In this document: one piece after another, positions 52,546-62,216 of the stretch
Layout: each line of letters opens with the position of its first letter
How positions within the stretch are numbered: position 1 is the first letter of the stretch
Assembly: GCA_964400125.1 (NCBI GenBank)
Contig: CAYNSR010000013.1
Location: forward strand, 8,097 to 72,096
Direction: 5' to 3'
DNA length: 64,000 bases
Source of the DNA: Micavibrio sp964400125
GTDB taxonomy: Bacteria; Pseudomonadota; Alphaproteobacteria; Micavibrionales; Micavibrionaceae
Notes under the pieces: generated by a model
The model's input: the letters and a program-made list of their open reading frames with translations, nothing else
Told to the model about the DNA's origin: nothing
Database searches by the model: none
Translations under genes and position numbers: made by a program

Positions 52546-53481
52546 ATGTCATGCGTTCCGCTCAGGGTCGTCTTTATGGGAACGCCGGAATTTTCCGTTC
52601 CGGCGCTGGAAACCATTGCTGCATCCGGGCACAAGGTGATCGCCGTCTATACCCAGCCGCCGCGTCCGAAGGGCCGGGGCCAGCACTTGCAGAAATCGCC
52701 GGTGCATGAATGCGCCGAGGCACTGGGGATCCCGGTCTACCATCCGCATTCCTTCAAAAAAGACCCGGCGGCGCAGGCGGAATTTGCTGCGCTGGGTGCG
52801 GATGTGGCGGTTGTGGCGGCCTATGGCCTGATTTTGCCGCGGGCGGTGCTGGATGCGCCGCGCTATGGCTGCATCAATATTCACGCCTCGTCCCTGCCGC
52901 GCTGGCGCGGGGCGTCGCCGATCCAGCGGGCGATCTGGGCGGGGGATGAAACCAGCGGCATCACCATCATGCAGATGGAAGAGGGGCTGGATACCGGGCC
53001 GATGATGGCGCATGAAATGATCGTTCTCGACCGCACAACCACCGCGCCGCAATTGCACGACGCCCTTTCCGCCCTTGGCGGGGCGATGATCGTTCCGGTG
53101 CTGGACCATCTGGACAATATTGTCAAAACGCCGCAGGACGAGGCCTTGTCGCTTTATGCGCCGCTGCTGAAAAAAGAAGATGGCCGGGTCGAATGGGGGC
53201 AGGATGCGGTTCGTATCGACCGCCAGATTCGTGCCCTGAACCCGTGGCCGGGGGTATGGACGATGACGGAAAACGGGACGCGCCTGAAGATTCTGGCCGC
53301 CGAAATCGTTGAATCGACCGGGGTGGCGGTGCCCGGCACGGTGTTGAGCCGTGACGGCATCGTCGCCTGCGGGCAGGATTGTCTGCGTTTGCTGCGCGTC
53401 CAGCCGGAAAACGCCCGCCCCATGGATGTCGCGGCGGCGATAAATGGCGGCTATTTGCAACCGGGTAGTAAGCTGGGCTAA
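52546..53481 (+). CDS. fmt: Methionyl-tRNA formyltransferase
   Basis: The 311-residue enzyme formylates initiator Met-tRNA. The N-terminal domain has VVFMGTPEFSVPALE near residues 9-23, the folate-site motifs CINIHASSLPRWRGASPIQR near 108-127 and ITIMQMEEGLDTGPM near 139-153. The C-terminal OB-like domain follows with WPGVWT near 237. It follows def in a two-gene translational unit. There is no clear terminator after its stop. Confidence 0.96.
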   Translation: MSCVPLRVVFMGTPEFSVPALETIAASGHKVIAVYTQPPRPKGRGQHLQKSPVHECAEALGIPVYHPHSFKKDPAAQAEFAALGADVAVVAAYGLILPRAVLDAPRYGCINIHASSLPRWRGASPIQRAIWAGDETSGITIMQMEEGLDTGPMMAHEMIVLDRTTTAPQLHDALSALGGAMIVPVLDHLDNIVKTPQDEALSLYAPLLKKEDGRVEWGQDAVRIDRQIRALNPWPGVWTMTENGTRLKILAAEIVESTGVAVPGTVLSRDGIVACGQDCLRLLRVQPENARPMDVAAAINGGYLQPGSKLG

Positions 53482-53613
53482 GTTTTCAGTTAATAAAAAA
53501 GTGCAGAAAAGGTACAAAAAAGCTTGTAAGTTCCATAACGATAACATGTGTATTCCAGAGTACCCTAAAATAAAAGCATTTGTTCTATTGGAGCGTTTTG
53601 AAAGGAAAGTGTC

Positions 53614-54144
53614 ATGGTGAAGGCAGTGAAACAGGAATTTGAAGGTCCGACAAGAGAACAAACCAATGAGCCGGACGTTATCAATGCATCCGTTGACAAG
53701 CGCGCTTATAATATCGGCGATGTTTTGCCGGATGGCTGGGTCGTTGGCCCCTGCTCACCGAAAACAGGCATCGTCATGGCTCTCGAACCCGTAGCGGGCG
53801 CATTGGATGGTTATAAAACCTGGCATGAGGGTGAGAAACACGCCACCGCATTGTGCAGTCAAGGCCATGCGAATGCCCGTCAGCCGTGCGCCGATGATGA
53901 CAACGATGAGCTGAACGTCATTTACAACGAAGTTGTGAAGGCAGGGCGCAACGGCAACGCCAAGCTGAACACCAGCGGTTCCGATCTGGAGGACAAATAC
54001 TGGTCTGGCACGACCGTCCCAGGCAATCCGCGCCACGCGCGGGTCCGGTACCTCGACGACGGCTTCTCGCTCGCCAACTATACGGACGCAGCGCACGCAC
54101 GCGTGCGTTGCGTCCGTGACGAGCCAGGACTGAAGCTTGCGTAA
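53614..54144 (+). CDS. DUF1566/Lcl-like domain protein, 176 aa
   Basis: This cytosolic-looking protein resembles the short DUF1566 (Lcl C-terminal) proteins often seen in prophages. Recognisable parts are GDVLPDGWVVGPCSPKTG near residues 36-53, a KTWHEGEKHATAL helix near 70, DELNVIYNEV near 98, DKYWSGTT near 128 and the ending HARVRCVRDEPGL, the counterpart of the family's SVRCVR ending. A strong AAAGGAAAG ribosome-binding site precedes ATG 53614. The 132-bp upstream gap is AT-rich. It is possibly of phage or mobile origin; the function is unknown. Confidence 0.65.
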   Translation: MVKAVKQEFEGPTREQTNEPDVINASVDKRAYNIGDVLPDGWVVGPCSPKTGIVMALEPVAGALDGYKTWHEGEKHATALCSQGHANARQPCADDDNDELNVIYNEVVKAGRNGNAKLNTSGSDLEDKYWSGTTVPGNPRHARVRYLDDGFSLANYTDAAHARVRCVRDEPGLKLA

Positions 54145-54265
54145 GAGTCGTTCAATTATTTTCTTTATTGTGTCCCCGTGAAGCGGGGTCGCGAGACTGT
54201 CTGTCAGCACGTTGAAAGCCTGTTTTTGAATGCGGATGAAGACTGCACAAAAATATGGCCTGCCT

Positions 54266-54437
54266 GAGAGTCTGTTTCAAAACGCATAAATTGCATCGTC
54301 GTCATTGCCTGAATTTTCTGCAAGGAAAATTCTAAGGCAACCCATAAGATATTGATATCCATGGATTCCCCTAGAATTTTTGTAAGCAAAAATTCGGGGA
54401 ATGACGCCGGGGATGGGGTTTTGAAAGAGACACTCAA
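54266..54437 (+). repeat. Palindromic repeat, copy C (divergent subtype)
   Basis: The central 110 bases (CGTCATTGCCTGAATTTTC ... TTCGGGGAATGACG) follow the core of the 162-bp element, with the two stem-loops kept. The outer ends differ: GAGTCTGTTTCAAAAC on the left and, inverted, GAGTGTCTCTTTCAAAAC on the right. It fills most of the 295-bp gap between the DUF1566-like gene and addA, along with a CCCCGTGAAGCGGGG hairpin near 54174-54188. Confidence 0.75.
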
Positions 54438-54439
54438 AA

Positions 54440-57400
54440 TCATTTATAGGGCTGAATTTCCATCATGCGGGGTCCGTCGGTCCAGATCAGGACAGTGCGG
54501 ATCGCGTGGTTCGGGTAGATTTTTGCCAGCGTGTCGCGATAGGCCTTCATCTGGGTGCGGTACAAGGCGGGGACGTCTTTGGCGTCTGTTGGCGGCGGGC
54601 GGTTGGTTTTGTAGTCGGCAATCAGGATTTCGGAAGCGGTGATGACCAGACGGTCGATCTGGCCGCTGACCAGTTTGCCGTCGATCAGGCCGGTAATCGG
54701 CACTTCCGCCATGGATCCCGGACCGAACAGCGCCGCAAAATCGGGGTGGGTCAGGACGCACAGGGTTTCACGCCAGATTTCCGCGCGCACCGTATCATCC
54801 AGATCCTGTCTGGCGAGAAATTGTTGGGCCGCGTTTTTCCATTGGTCTTCCGGCAAAGCGGGCAGGAATTGCAGCAGGGCATGGGTGGCCTTGCCCCGGC
54901 GGAAACGGTACGGATCGCCCATGGCGGCCAGCGGTGAGGCCGCCGCCGGTTCGGGGTCGGACGGGCGCGACGGGCTCCACGGGCGGGGGGGCGAGTCTTC
55001 TTCCGGGGGGTCGCGTTCCAGCCACGACCAATCTGTGCAGGCCGGGGTGATGATGGTTTTCGCCCCATCGGGGGCCGTTTTGGCCAGCATGTCTGGCGCG
55101 TCGGTTTGCGGGTTGGAGAGCCGCCAGCCGGGCAGGTCGGCTCCCGTATCGGGGAGGAAGCTTTGGAACACAAATCCCTGCGGCGGGGTCTTTTCCAGTT
55201 CGGCAAAGGCGCGTTCGGCCATTTTGTACCAGCAGGTTTCGGCCATGTCCCGGGAGGATTTCTTGCATCCGGCGATAATCACCCGGTCGGCGGCGCGGGT
55301 CAGGGCGACGTAGAACAGGCGGCGATATTCTTCCTCCAGCCGGATTTTGCGTTCCTGCAGCAACCCGGTGTAAAATACGCAATCTTCTTCCTGACGCGGC
55401 GACCATAACGGCAGGACGGTCCCGTCATGCGGGGCCCAGATCAGGCGTTCGGCCACGCCGATTTTGCCGATGGATCCGGGCAGATGGACGGTATCGGGCA
55501 AAATCACCACCGGGGCCTGCAACCCCTTGGAGGCATGGACGGTCATGATGCGCACCTTGTCGCCCGCGCCGTCCTGTTCGCGCTTGATTTCCGTATCCCC
55601 TTCCGCCTGCCAGCGCAGGAATTGCTGCAGCGAAGGCGGGTTGTCCTGTTCGAATTGCAAGGTGGTATTCAGGAATTCCTGCAACGGGTCGGTGGCGTCT
55701 TCGCCCAGCCGCGCCGCCATAGCGCGCAGGCCGCTGCCGCCGGGGTCCGCCGGGCAGGGATGGTGCAGCAAATGGCTGAAAAATTCATACGGATGGACGT
55801 CCCCCGCCCGGGCGATCAGCGCCGCCAGCCACACGCCCAGTTGCGGGTCGTCGCGGTCGCGCAAGGAGGACCACAGCGGGGCCGTTCCGCGTTTGGCGGC
55901 GGCGCGGTAGAGCCGGTCGTCGTCGAAGCCGACCAGCGGCGATTTCAGCAAGCAGGCCAAAGACAGATTGTCTTCGGGTTGCAGGGCAAAGCGGGCCGCC
56001 GCCATCATGTCCTGCACCGCGATCTGGTCGCCCAGAACCATGCGGTCGATGCCGCTGACGGGGATGCCGCCTTTTTTCAGGGCGCGCACCAGATGTTCGA
56101 CCAGCGTTCCGCGCGAGCGCACCAAAATCATGATGTCGCCGGGGCCGAGCGGGCGGTCATAGGCGGGAAGGGTTTCGCCCCGGGCGAACCAGTCGCCAAT
56201 CGTGGCCGCGATATTGCGGGCGAGCAAGCTTTCTGCGTTTTCGGCGCGTTCAGGCGTGATCGGCAGCGCCCAGGGCGCGGGATCGTCCGGTGCAGCAATT
56301 TCCACCAGCGGCCAGAGTTCGGCCACGCCCTGTTGCCCGGCGCGGTAACTGGTATGGGACACCCGGGTTCCGGCGGCCAGCCCCAGATCCCGCCACGGTT
56401 CGGCGGTATCGAACACCGCATCGGTCAGGGCTAAAACCGCCGGGGTGGAGCGGAAGGAGATATTCATATCCACCGGGTCGAAGCGTTTCCCGGCGGCGTC
56501 GGCCTTTGCGGCATAGGCGTCGCGGGCCAATTGGAATTTCTCCGGCGCGGCGCGCTGGAAGCCGAAAATGGATTGTTTTTCATCCCCGACCGCGAAGATG
56601 GTGCGGTCGATTCCGGCGCGCGCACCGTCCCCGGAGAAAAATTCATCGCACAGGGCGTGGATGATTTCCCATTGTTCGGGGTTGGTGTCCTGCGCTTCGT
56701 CAACCAGCACATGGTCGATCCCCTGATCGAGCTTGTAGCGGACCCATGCGGCGGCGGCTTCGGGGGAAACGCTCATGCTGTCGCCGCGCAGCAAATCGAG
56801 GGTGCAGGCGATGAGATCGTCGTAATCCAGCACGGCCCGGGCGGTTTTTTCGCGGCGATAGGCATCCAGCATGGCAAGGCCGCACACCAGCAGATGATGG
56901 GTCATGGTTGCGCAGCGCAGGGTTTTGATGCGGTCCTGCAGGGCCATCAGCCGGGCGGCCTCTGATTCCATAACACCAACAATATCAGGGTGCGCGTCCT
57001 GAATAGCTTTGACCACGAGATCCTTGAATGGGGTTCCCCCGGCGGTCAGGAAAGCGCGAAGATAGTCGGGGTAATGTGGCCCCGGCGGTTTTCCAGCAGC
57101 TATTGCGTCCAGCAGGGCGGTGATGGCGGGCGCGCGGGTCTGCATGGTTTTCGATTTCGTCGCAGCCGCCATGGCCACCGCCGCACGGCGCAGACCGTCA
57201 TGGTCGAAGGCGCCGGAGGCAAACGCGGCATCCAGCAGGTCGTCTTCATTTGCGCCGGGTTTCAGGCCGAGACAGTCGAAAATGGCGGCTTCGATGCGTG
57301 GCAGGTCGCGGAAATGCCGCCGCAGGAAAAACAGCCGGGTGCGTTCGCCGCTTAACGTGCCGAGAATATCGTCCAGCCCGCCTTCATCCTTGGCGCGGGA

Positions 57401-58003
57401 CAGGGCCTCCACCGACCGGGCAAGCGGGCTGTTCGCATCCGCCGCCGCCTGCCGGAGGACGGAATCCATGGCGTTGCGCAGCAAGGGCCGGGTGACGGAC
57501 TCGTCGGCGGCGCTGAAATGGGGCGGCAGTCCGGCTTCAACCGGGAAACGGCCAAGGACGGACTGGCAAAAACTGTGAATGGTCAGGATTTTCAGGCCGC
57601 CGGGCGCGTCGATGACTTGTGCGAACAGGCGACGCGCCGCCGCAAGGGTTGCATCCGTGACCGGGGGGCCGAGAAGGCTTTCCAGCTCCGCTCGCAGGCG
57701 GGTTTCTTCCGCCACCGCCCATGCGGCCATTTTGCCGCTGATGCGCAGGGCCATTTCCGAGGCGCCGATTCTGGTAAAGGTCAGGCAGAGAATTTTTTCC
57801 GGCGGCGTTCCGGGCGTGCCGTCGCCGCGCGGCAGGAGCAATCTTAACACCCGGTCGGTCAGGACTTTGGTCTTGCCCGATCCGGCGGAGGCCCCGACCC
57901 AGACCGACCGGGCGGGATTGGCGGCGCGGGACTGGTTACGGCTGGCCAGATCGCCAGCGGTGGTGGGAGTCTCCGGATTCGCGGCGGCGCCTTGGAGGCT
58001 CAT
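54440..58003 (-). CDS. addA: AddA, double-strand break repair helicase/nuclease
   Basis: The 1187-residue protein is the UvrD-type helicase and nuclease subunit of AddAB, which processes DNA ends for RecA. Walker A GASAGSGKTKVL lies near residue 37, the helicase motif DHVLVDEAQDTNPEQWEI near 420-437, and MTVHASKGLQAPVVILPD near 816. A RecB-type nuclease domain closes the protein with GQIDRLV...ILIADYKTNR near 1130-1150. ATG 58003 overlaps the addB stop (ATGA); a longer frame to 58042 is less likely. Confidence 0.93.
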   Translation of the reverse strand: MSLQGAAANPETPTTAGDLASRNQSRAANPARSVWVGASAGSGKTKVLTDRVLRLLLPRGDGTPGTPPEKILCLTFTRIGASEMALRISGKMAAWAVAEETRLRAELESLLGPPVTDATLAAARRLFAQVIDAPGGLKILTIHSFCQSVLGRFPVEAGLPPHFSAADESVTRPLLRNAMDSVLRQAAADANSPLARSVEALSRAKDEGGLDDILGTLSGERTRLFFLRRHFRDLPRIEAAIFDCLGLKPGANEDDLLDAAFASGAFDHDGLRRAAVAMAAATKSKTMQTRAPAITALLDAIAAGKPPGPHYPDYLRAFLTAGGTPFKDLVVKAIQDAHPDIVGVMESEAARLMALQDRIKTLRCATMTHHLLVCGLAMLDAYRREKTARAVLDYDDLIACTLDLLRGDSMSVSPEAAAAWVRYKLDQGIDHVLVDEAQDTNPEQWEIIHALCDEFFSGDGARAGIDRTIFAVGDEKQSIFGFQRAAPEKFQLARDAYAAKADAAGKRFDPVDMNISFRSTPAVLALTDAVFDTAEPWRDLGLAAGTRVSHTSYRAGQQGVAELWPLVEIAAPDDPAPWALPITPERAENAESLLARNIAATIGDWFARGETLPAYDRPLGPGDIMILVRSRGTLVEHLVRALKKGGIPVSGIDRMVLGDQIAVQDMMAAARFALQPEDNLSLACLLKSPLVGFDDDRLYRAAAKRGTAPLWSSLRDRDDPQLGVWLAALIARAGDVHPYEFFSHLLHHPCPADPGGSGLRAMAARLGEDATDPLQEFLNTTLQFEQDNPPSLQQFLRWQAEGDTEIKREQDGAGDKVRIMTVHASKGLQAPVVILPDTVHLPGSIGKIGVAERLIWAPHDGTVLPLWSPRQEEDCVFYTGLLQERKIRLEEEYRRLFYVALTRAADRVIIAGCKKSSRDMAETCWYKMAERAFAELEKTPPQGFVFQSFLPDTGADLPGWRLSNPQTDAPDMLAKTAPDGAKTIITPACTDWSWLERDPPEEDSPPRPWSPSRPSDPEPAAASPLAAMGDPYRFRRGKATHALLQFLPALPEDQWKNAAQQFLARQDLDDTVRAEIWRETLCVLTHPDFAALFGPGSMAEVPITGLIDGKLVSGQIDRLVITASEILIADYKTNRPPPTDAKDVPALYRTQMKAYRDTLAKIYPNHAIRTVLIWTDGPRMMEIQPYK

Positions 58004-60963
58004 GCGGCCCCCCCGTCTGCGGTATCGTCCAGCACCGCCCATTCCTGCACCCGGGCCAACTGGGCGTAATCATTGTAACGGGGCCGGGCTGCGGGGCGCG
58101 GCAGGCTGAGATAGGGCGTGGCCGGATTGGCAAAAACATCCACCAGCCGGATCAGTCCCGCCAGAGCGTCTTCGGCCAGCTTTTCGGAATCCCCCCTGAC
58201 GGGGATGTCCTTGCCGCCGTCTCGGTTGCCGTTGACGGACCAGTGGCTGAGGCAGGCGATTCCCGTTCCCGCCGGGATTGCGGAAAATGCCCCGGCCCGG
58301 ATCATCGCCGCTTCCAGCGGTAATTGTGGCGACAGGCCGAGGAGAATGTCCCCGCCCTTGGGCACGGTTCCGGTTTTGTAGTCGATGACGGCTACCGCCC
58401 CCGGGCCACCATCTTCCGTGCCGAGCAGGCGGTCGATCCGGTCGGCCTTGCCGGACAGGGTAAACTCCGCACCGGGCAGGCGCATTTCGCCCTTGCTTTC
58501 CAGAACAAGCGGGCGGGCCTTGGTACGCCATGTACGCTCATAAGAAATGAACCATTTCGCCATGTTTTCAAAGCGTACGCCCCAGAAATGCCGTGTCCGT
58601 ACGTCTTTGATTTCCGTGTCGAGCAGCCTATGTCCCTGTTCGAGCAGCTGTGCTTCGGCATCTTCCGGCAGGCGGTCGGGATACATACGGACGAAGTGTT
58701 CCAGAATACGGTGCAGGAGGGTTCCCCGGTCAGAGGCGTCCATGGATTCATCAGGGGAATCAAGCTTTTTCAGGCAGAGTATGTGTTTGGCGTACACGCT
58801 ATAGGGGTCACGAATCCACGTTTCTATTTCGGTAACGGACAGGCGTACGGGGCGTATGTCCAGTGGTGGTACAGGGGCCGGGCGGGCGGCGGGGGTGATT
58901 TTCTCCGGCCTGTCGATCATCCGGGCTTTTTCCCGCCAGTCGGTCCGGGTCAGGGCTGTACCGGAGGCATTGAGGACAATTTCCAGACGCTGGAGCCAGC
59001 GTGACGGGATGGTCGGGGCCGTGCCGGAACGCTCCGCCCGGGTCAGGATCACCTCGGGCGCACAGAAGGCTTGCGCGAAATCATGGGCGGACAGGCCGAT
59101 CCCGCGTTCCGGGCTGGGCAGGCCGAATTTCTGCCGCATCGGGCGCGACATCCACGGGTCCGGTTCGGGTGCCCCGGGCCACGATCCTTCGTTTAGGCCG
59201 CCGAGGATGACCAGATCAGCTTGCAGCATCCGGGCCTCCATCGGCCCCAGAATCGACAGGCGCGGGTGGGTTCCCCAAGCGGGGCGTACCTGCACCCCGC
59301 GCATCATGGTTTTCAGAATCCTGATATATTGCCCCCCGTCTACAGCGGGCAGAAGGCTGGCTTGGCCCACCAGATCGGCAAAAAACACGGCGGCTGCTTC
59401 CCCGTCATCCCCGGACCAGAGCCGGGTTGCCCCGTCCTGCCCGGGCCGAGCGGCAAGGTTTTCGGCGGCGTGCAGATGCGCCTGCACAAAGGCGGCGAAG
59501 GGATGTGTCCCGCCATTGCACAGGGCCGTCAGCGGCTCCATCCGTGCCGCCAGCGCCGCGATCAGGGGGGAAAGATCCTCAGGGCAATGGGCGGCCAGCC
59601 CGGCGATCCCCGGGGCCGGACGCACGCCGCGCAGGGTGATATCCAGCCGCCGGACATGGGCGCGGTAGAGCCCCGCCTCCATCCCCAACGCCGTATGGTT
59701 GTGCTTGAGCAGGGACAAAAGCGGCACCGGGGCAAAATGCTGCGCGCAGGTTTCCATGCAAAATTCCAGATAACCGCCAATCGGCGTCGTGGTCAGGAAT
59801 TGCCCGGCGGAATCGTCGATCCGTAAGCCCCAGCGGGCGCAGGCCCCGGCCACGCGCCGGGCCAGCCCGCGATCAAAGGTCACCAAGGCCGCCGTTTTTC
59901 CGGGCTGGTGCTGGACATAACGAAAAAGCATGGCAACCAGCGTGGATTCTTCCTCCGCCGACTGGCAATCGATGCGTTGCAGGTTTTTCAGCCCGTCCCG
60001 GATGCGTTCGCCGTGCCGCGCCAGATCCTGCCACCCGGTGGTGACGCTGGCCGGGCGCATCATTTCCCGCACCAAAACGGTGCGTTCCGGCAGGGCGGCG
60101 GCGGGGTCCCATAACGGCACATCCCACGGCATGATTGCGAATTGTTGCAGCAAATTCTTCAATGTGATCTGCGGGTGGGTATCGTCGATGGCGTCCCAGC
60201 CCGCCGGGTCGATCCCCGTATCCAGACCGGGCAGAATTACCGCGCCACGCGGCATTGCGGCAATCACGCGCAGCAGATGGCCCACGGCGGGGATCGACCC
60301 TGTTGATCCGGCGGCATAGACGGGGTAGGCGGGCGGGTGGTCCTGCCAGTGTGCGGCCAGCGCCCGCAGCAGGCGGTTGCGCCGATCCGCCGCATCGATC
60401 AGGCCGCGTTCGGCCAGAATGGCGGGCCAGTTTTCCAGCACGATAGAGAGAAATTCGAGCGTGATTTTCCAGCGTTCCGCCAGCCCGGTATCGTCAACCA
60501 GACCGGGCAGGGCCGCCATGTCCAGCCCTTCGGTATGCACCCGGTCGAGCAGTTTGCCGAGCGCATCAGCCAGCGCCAGCGCCTGATCGGGGTGTCCGGC
60601 GTAATCCGGCCATTGCAGGATCAGCGTCGCCAGCAGCATCTGCCGTTGCAGGGGCGAGATGGCGGGGGGAATGTCGAGGGCTGCGGTCCCGGCGGTGGAC
60701 AATGCCGCCATCTCCAGCCCGAGCATGTCGTCATCGACATCGCCGATGGTTTGCAGGCGCGGCAGCAGCATGGCAACACCGCCGGATTGCCGGAGGAAAG
60801 AATCCCGCACAATACGGCAGGCGCGGCGCGTGGGTAAAAGAACCAGTATTTCTGCGAGTTTTTCAGGGTTTTGCTGATTTTGCTGCAACAATTTTGCAGC
60901 AAAATTTTCCGCGAAAGCCATCCCGGCGGGGATCGTGTAGAGGTGCGGCCCGTGTCCGGTCAT
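58000..60963 (-). CDS. addB: AddB, double-strand break repair nuclease subunit
   Basis: The 987-residue protein matches alphaproteobacterial AddB. It has an inactivated helicase-like N-terminal half (VLLPTRRACRIVRDSF near residue 46) and ILGGLNEGSWPGAPEPDPWM near 580-600. The C-terminal nuclease domain carries GKADRIDRL near 855 and VIDYKTGTVPKG near 875. It is translationally coupled to addA downstream and to the nucleotidyltransferase gene upstream through 4-base and 4-base overlaps. Confidence 0.92.
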   Translation of the reverse strand: MTGHGPHLYTIPAGMAFAENFAAKLLQQNQQNPEKLAEILVLLPTRRACRIVRDSFLRQSGGVAMLLPRLQTIGDVDDDMLGLEMAALSTAGTAALDIPPAISPLQRQMLLATLILQWPDYAGHPDQALALADALGKLLDRVHTEGLDMAALPGLVDDTGLAERWKITLEFLSIVLENWPAILAERGLIDAADRRNRLLRALAAHWQDHPPAYPVYAAGSTGSIPAVGHLLRVIAAMPRGAVILPGLDTGIDPAGWDAIDDTHPQITLKNLLQQFAIMPWDVPLWDPAAALPERTVLVREMMRPASVTTGWQDLARHGERIRDGLKNLQRIDCQSAEEESTLVAMLFRYVQHQPGKTAALVTFDRGLARRVAGACARWGLRIDDSAGQFLTTTPIGGYLEFCMETCAQHFAPVPLLSLLKHNHTALGMEAGLYRAHVRRLDITLRGVRPAPGIAGLAAHCPEDLSPLIAALAARMEPLTALCNGGTHPFAAFVQAHLHAAENLAARPGQDGATRLWSGDDGEAAAVFFADLVGQASLLPAVDGGQYIRILKTMMRGVQVRPAWGTHPRLSILGPMEARMLQADLVILGGLNEGSWPGAPEPDPWMSRPMRQKFGLPSPERGIGLSAHDFAQAFCAPEVILTRAERSGTAPTIPSRWLQRLEIVLNASGTALTRTDWREKARMIDRPEKITPAARPAPVPPLDIRPVRLSVTEIETWIRDPYSVYAKHILCLKKLDSPDESMDASDRGTLLHRILEHFVRMYPDRLPEDAEAQLLEQGHRLLDTEIKDVRTRHFWGVRFENMAKWFISYERTWRTKARPLVLESKGEMRLPGAEFTLSGKADRIDRLLGTEDGGPGAVAVIDYKTGTVPKGGDILLGLSPQLPLEAAMIRAGAFSAIPAGTGIACLSHWSVNGNRDGGKDIPVRGDSEKLAEDALAGLIRLVDVFANPATPYLSLPRPAARPRYNDYAQLARVQEWAVLDDTADGGAA

Positions 60964-61745
60964 GCCACTTTAGGCTTCCCCGGCATGATGGCCGCGGCGG
61001 CGGCCGGGGACAAAAAATGGGCGTTGACCTCGTCGAGATCGCTTTTGCTGGTGATATGGTAACAAACCCCATCATGCTTGATTGCGGCAAGGCGGCCATT
61101 CGCTTCGGCCCGTTTCATCAGTTCGAGGAACGAAAAAGGCCCGTCAGGCGTGTTATCGAACAGGCGCGGATGCACGATCCGGATACTGGGCCAGAAGAAA
61201 CGCCCGCTTTTATCCAGAGATAAAACGGGTTTGCCATCAGCGCCGATGTCGTAATCGGCGCTGCCGCGCGTGATCGTCATCTTGTCGAGGGGTTGCAGCA
61301 ATAACAGCAAATCCATCGTGCTGTCGTCCCACGCGGCGGCCATGCGGCGCAGGGTGTTGCCCGCGGGGCCGTCTTCCCAGAGCGTATCGCCACTGAAGCA
61401 GAAGAACGCTTCGCCCCCCATGGTGTGCAGGGCCTTCCGGATTCCGCCCCCGGTTTCCAGCAAGGTCGTTTCATGCGAAAACGTGATTTCGGGACTTTGG
61501 CGGGTGGCCAGATGCGCGGTGATCTGGTCGGCCAGATGGTGGACATTGATGGTGACATGGGTAATGCCGACCTCATCGAGGTGGTCGAGCGTGTGATCGA
61601 GAATCGGCCTGCCCCCGACATGGACCAGCGGTTTGGGCACGGGCTGGGGCAGGGTGCTGGTATAGGCGCTCAACCGTGTTCCCTTGCCGGCGGCAAGAAT
61701 GAAAGCGCGTGTCGGGAATGTCGTGGTCACAGGCGGTCCTTCCAT
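60960..61745 (-). CDS. murU: MurU-like nucleotidyltransferase
   Basis: The 261-residue protein has the nucleotidyltransferase motif FILAAGKGTRLSAYT near residues 15-29, followed by PKPLVHVGGRPILDH near 36-50 and FCFSGDTLW near 117. It matches N-acetylmuramate-1-phosphate uridylyltransferase (MurU) of the peptidoglycan recycling pathway. Its usual partner kinase, AmgK, commonly lies between tsaE and murU; it is missing here. ATG 61745 is chosen; it overlaps tsaE by 19 bases. A longer frame to 61859 lies within tsaE. Confidence 0.83.
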   Translation of the reverse strand: MEGPPVTTTFPTRAFILAAGKGTRLSAYTSTLPQPVPKPLVHVGGRPILDHTLDHLDEVGITHVTINVHHLADQITAHLATRQSPEITFSHETTLLETGGGIRKALHTMGGEAFFCFSGDTLWEDGPAGNTLRRMAAAWDDSTMDLLLLLQPLDKMTITRGSADYDIGADGKPVLSLDKSGRFFWPSIRIVHPRLFDNTPDGPFSFLELMKRAEANGRLAAIKHDGVCYHITSKSDLDEVNAHFLSPAAAAAIMPGKPKVA

Positions 61746-62176
61746 GTTCCGTAAGGCTCCAGCACGATCCGGCGCTGGCCCGGTCTTTGAGGGGGTGCGG
61801 AAAACTTTAGCGCAAGCCGGTCGGCGGGGGCAAGGGTGTTCCCGAGGCGTTCGGGCCATTCCAGCACAATTATTCCGCCGCTGCGGGCCTCCTCCCAGCC
61901 CAGCTCCCAGATTTCTTCCGGGTCTTCGATGCGGTAGAGGTCAAAATGCCATAGCGGGGCCACGGGCGTGTCATAGGTTTGCACCAGTGTGAAGGTCGGG
62001 CTGGGCACGTCCAGTGCGGGCGTTTCGCAAAGCGCCCGGATCAGGGCGCGGGCAAAGACACTTTTTCCCATGCCGAGCGTGCCTTGCAAAAAAAGCACAT
62101 CGCCCGCCCGCAGGGTGGTGGCAAGGGTGCGGGCATAATTTTCGGTTTCGGCTTCGGTGTGGGTGAGAATCTCCAT
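61727..62176 (-). CDS. tsaE: TsaE, tRNA t6A biosynthesis ATPase
   Basis: The 149-residue P-loop protein is TsaE (YjeE), required with TsaB and TsaD for threonylcarbamoyl-adenosine in tRNA. Walker A GTLGMGKSVFARAL lies near residues 32-45, VPSPTFTLVQTYD near 57-69, and the HFDLYRIEDPEEIWELGWEE motif near 77-96. It is the first gene of the tsaE-murU-addB-addA operon. The 453-bp region upstream holds repeats. Confidence 0.93.
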   Translation of the reverse strand: MEILTHTEAETENYARTLATTLRAGDVLFLQGTLGMGKSVFARALIRALCETPALDVPSPTFTLVQTYDTPVAPLWHFDLYRIEDPEEIWELGWEEARSGGIIVLEWPERLGNTLAPADRLALKFSAPPQRPGQRRIVLEPYGTWKDRL

Positions 62177-62216
62177 GAATCCTTTATAGCTGAATTCGGG
62201 CAGGGCGGTATATTTT

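Noticed and set aside
52549..53661. Minus-strand open frame opposite fmt
   Set aside because: It is a shadow of the well-supported fmt gene.
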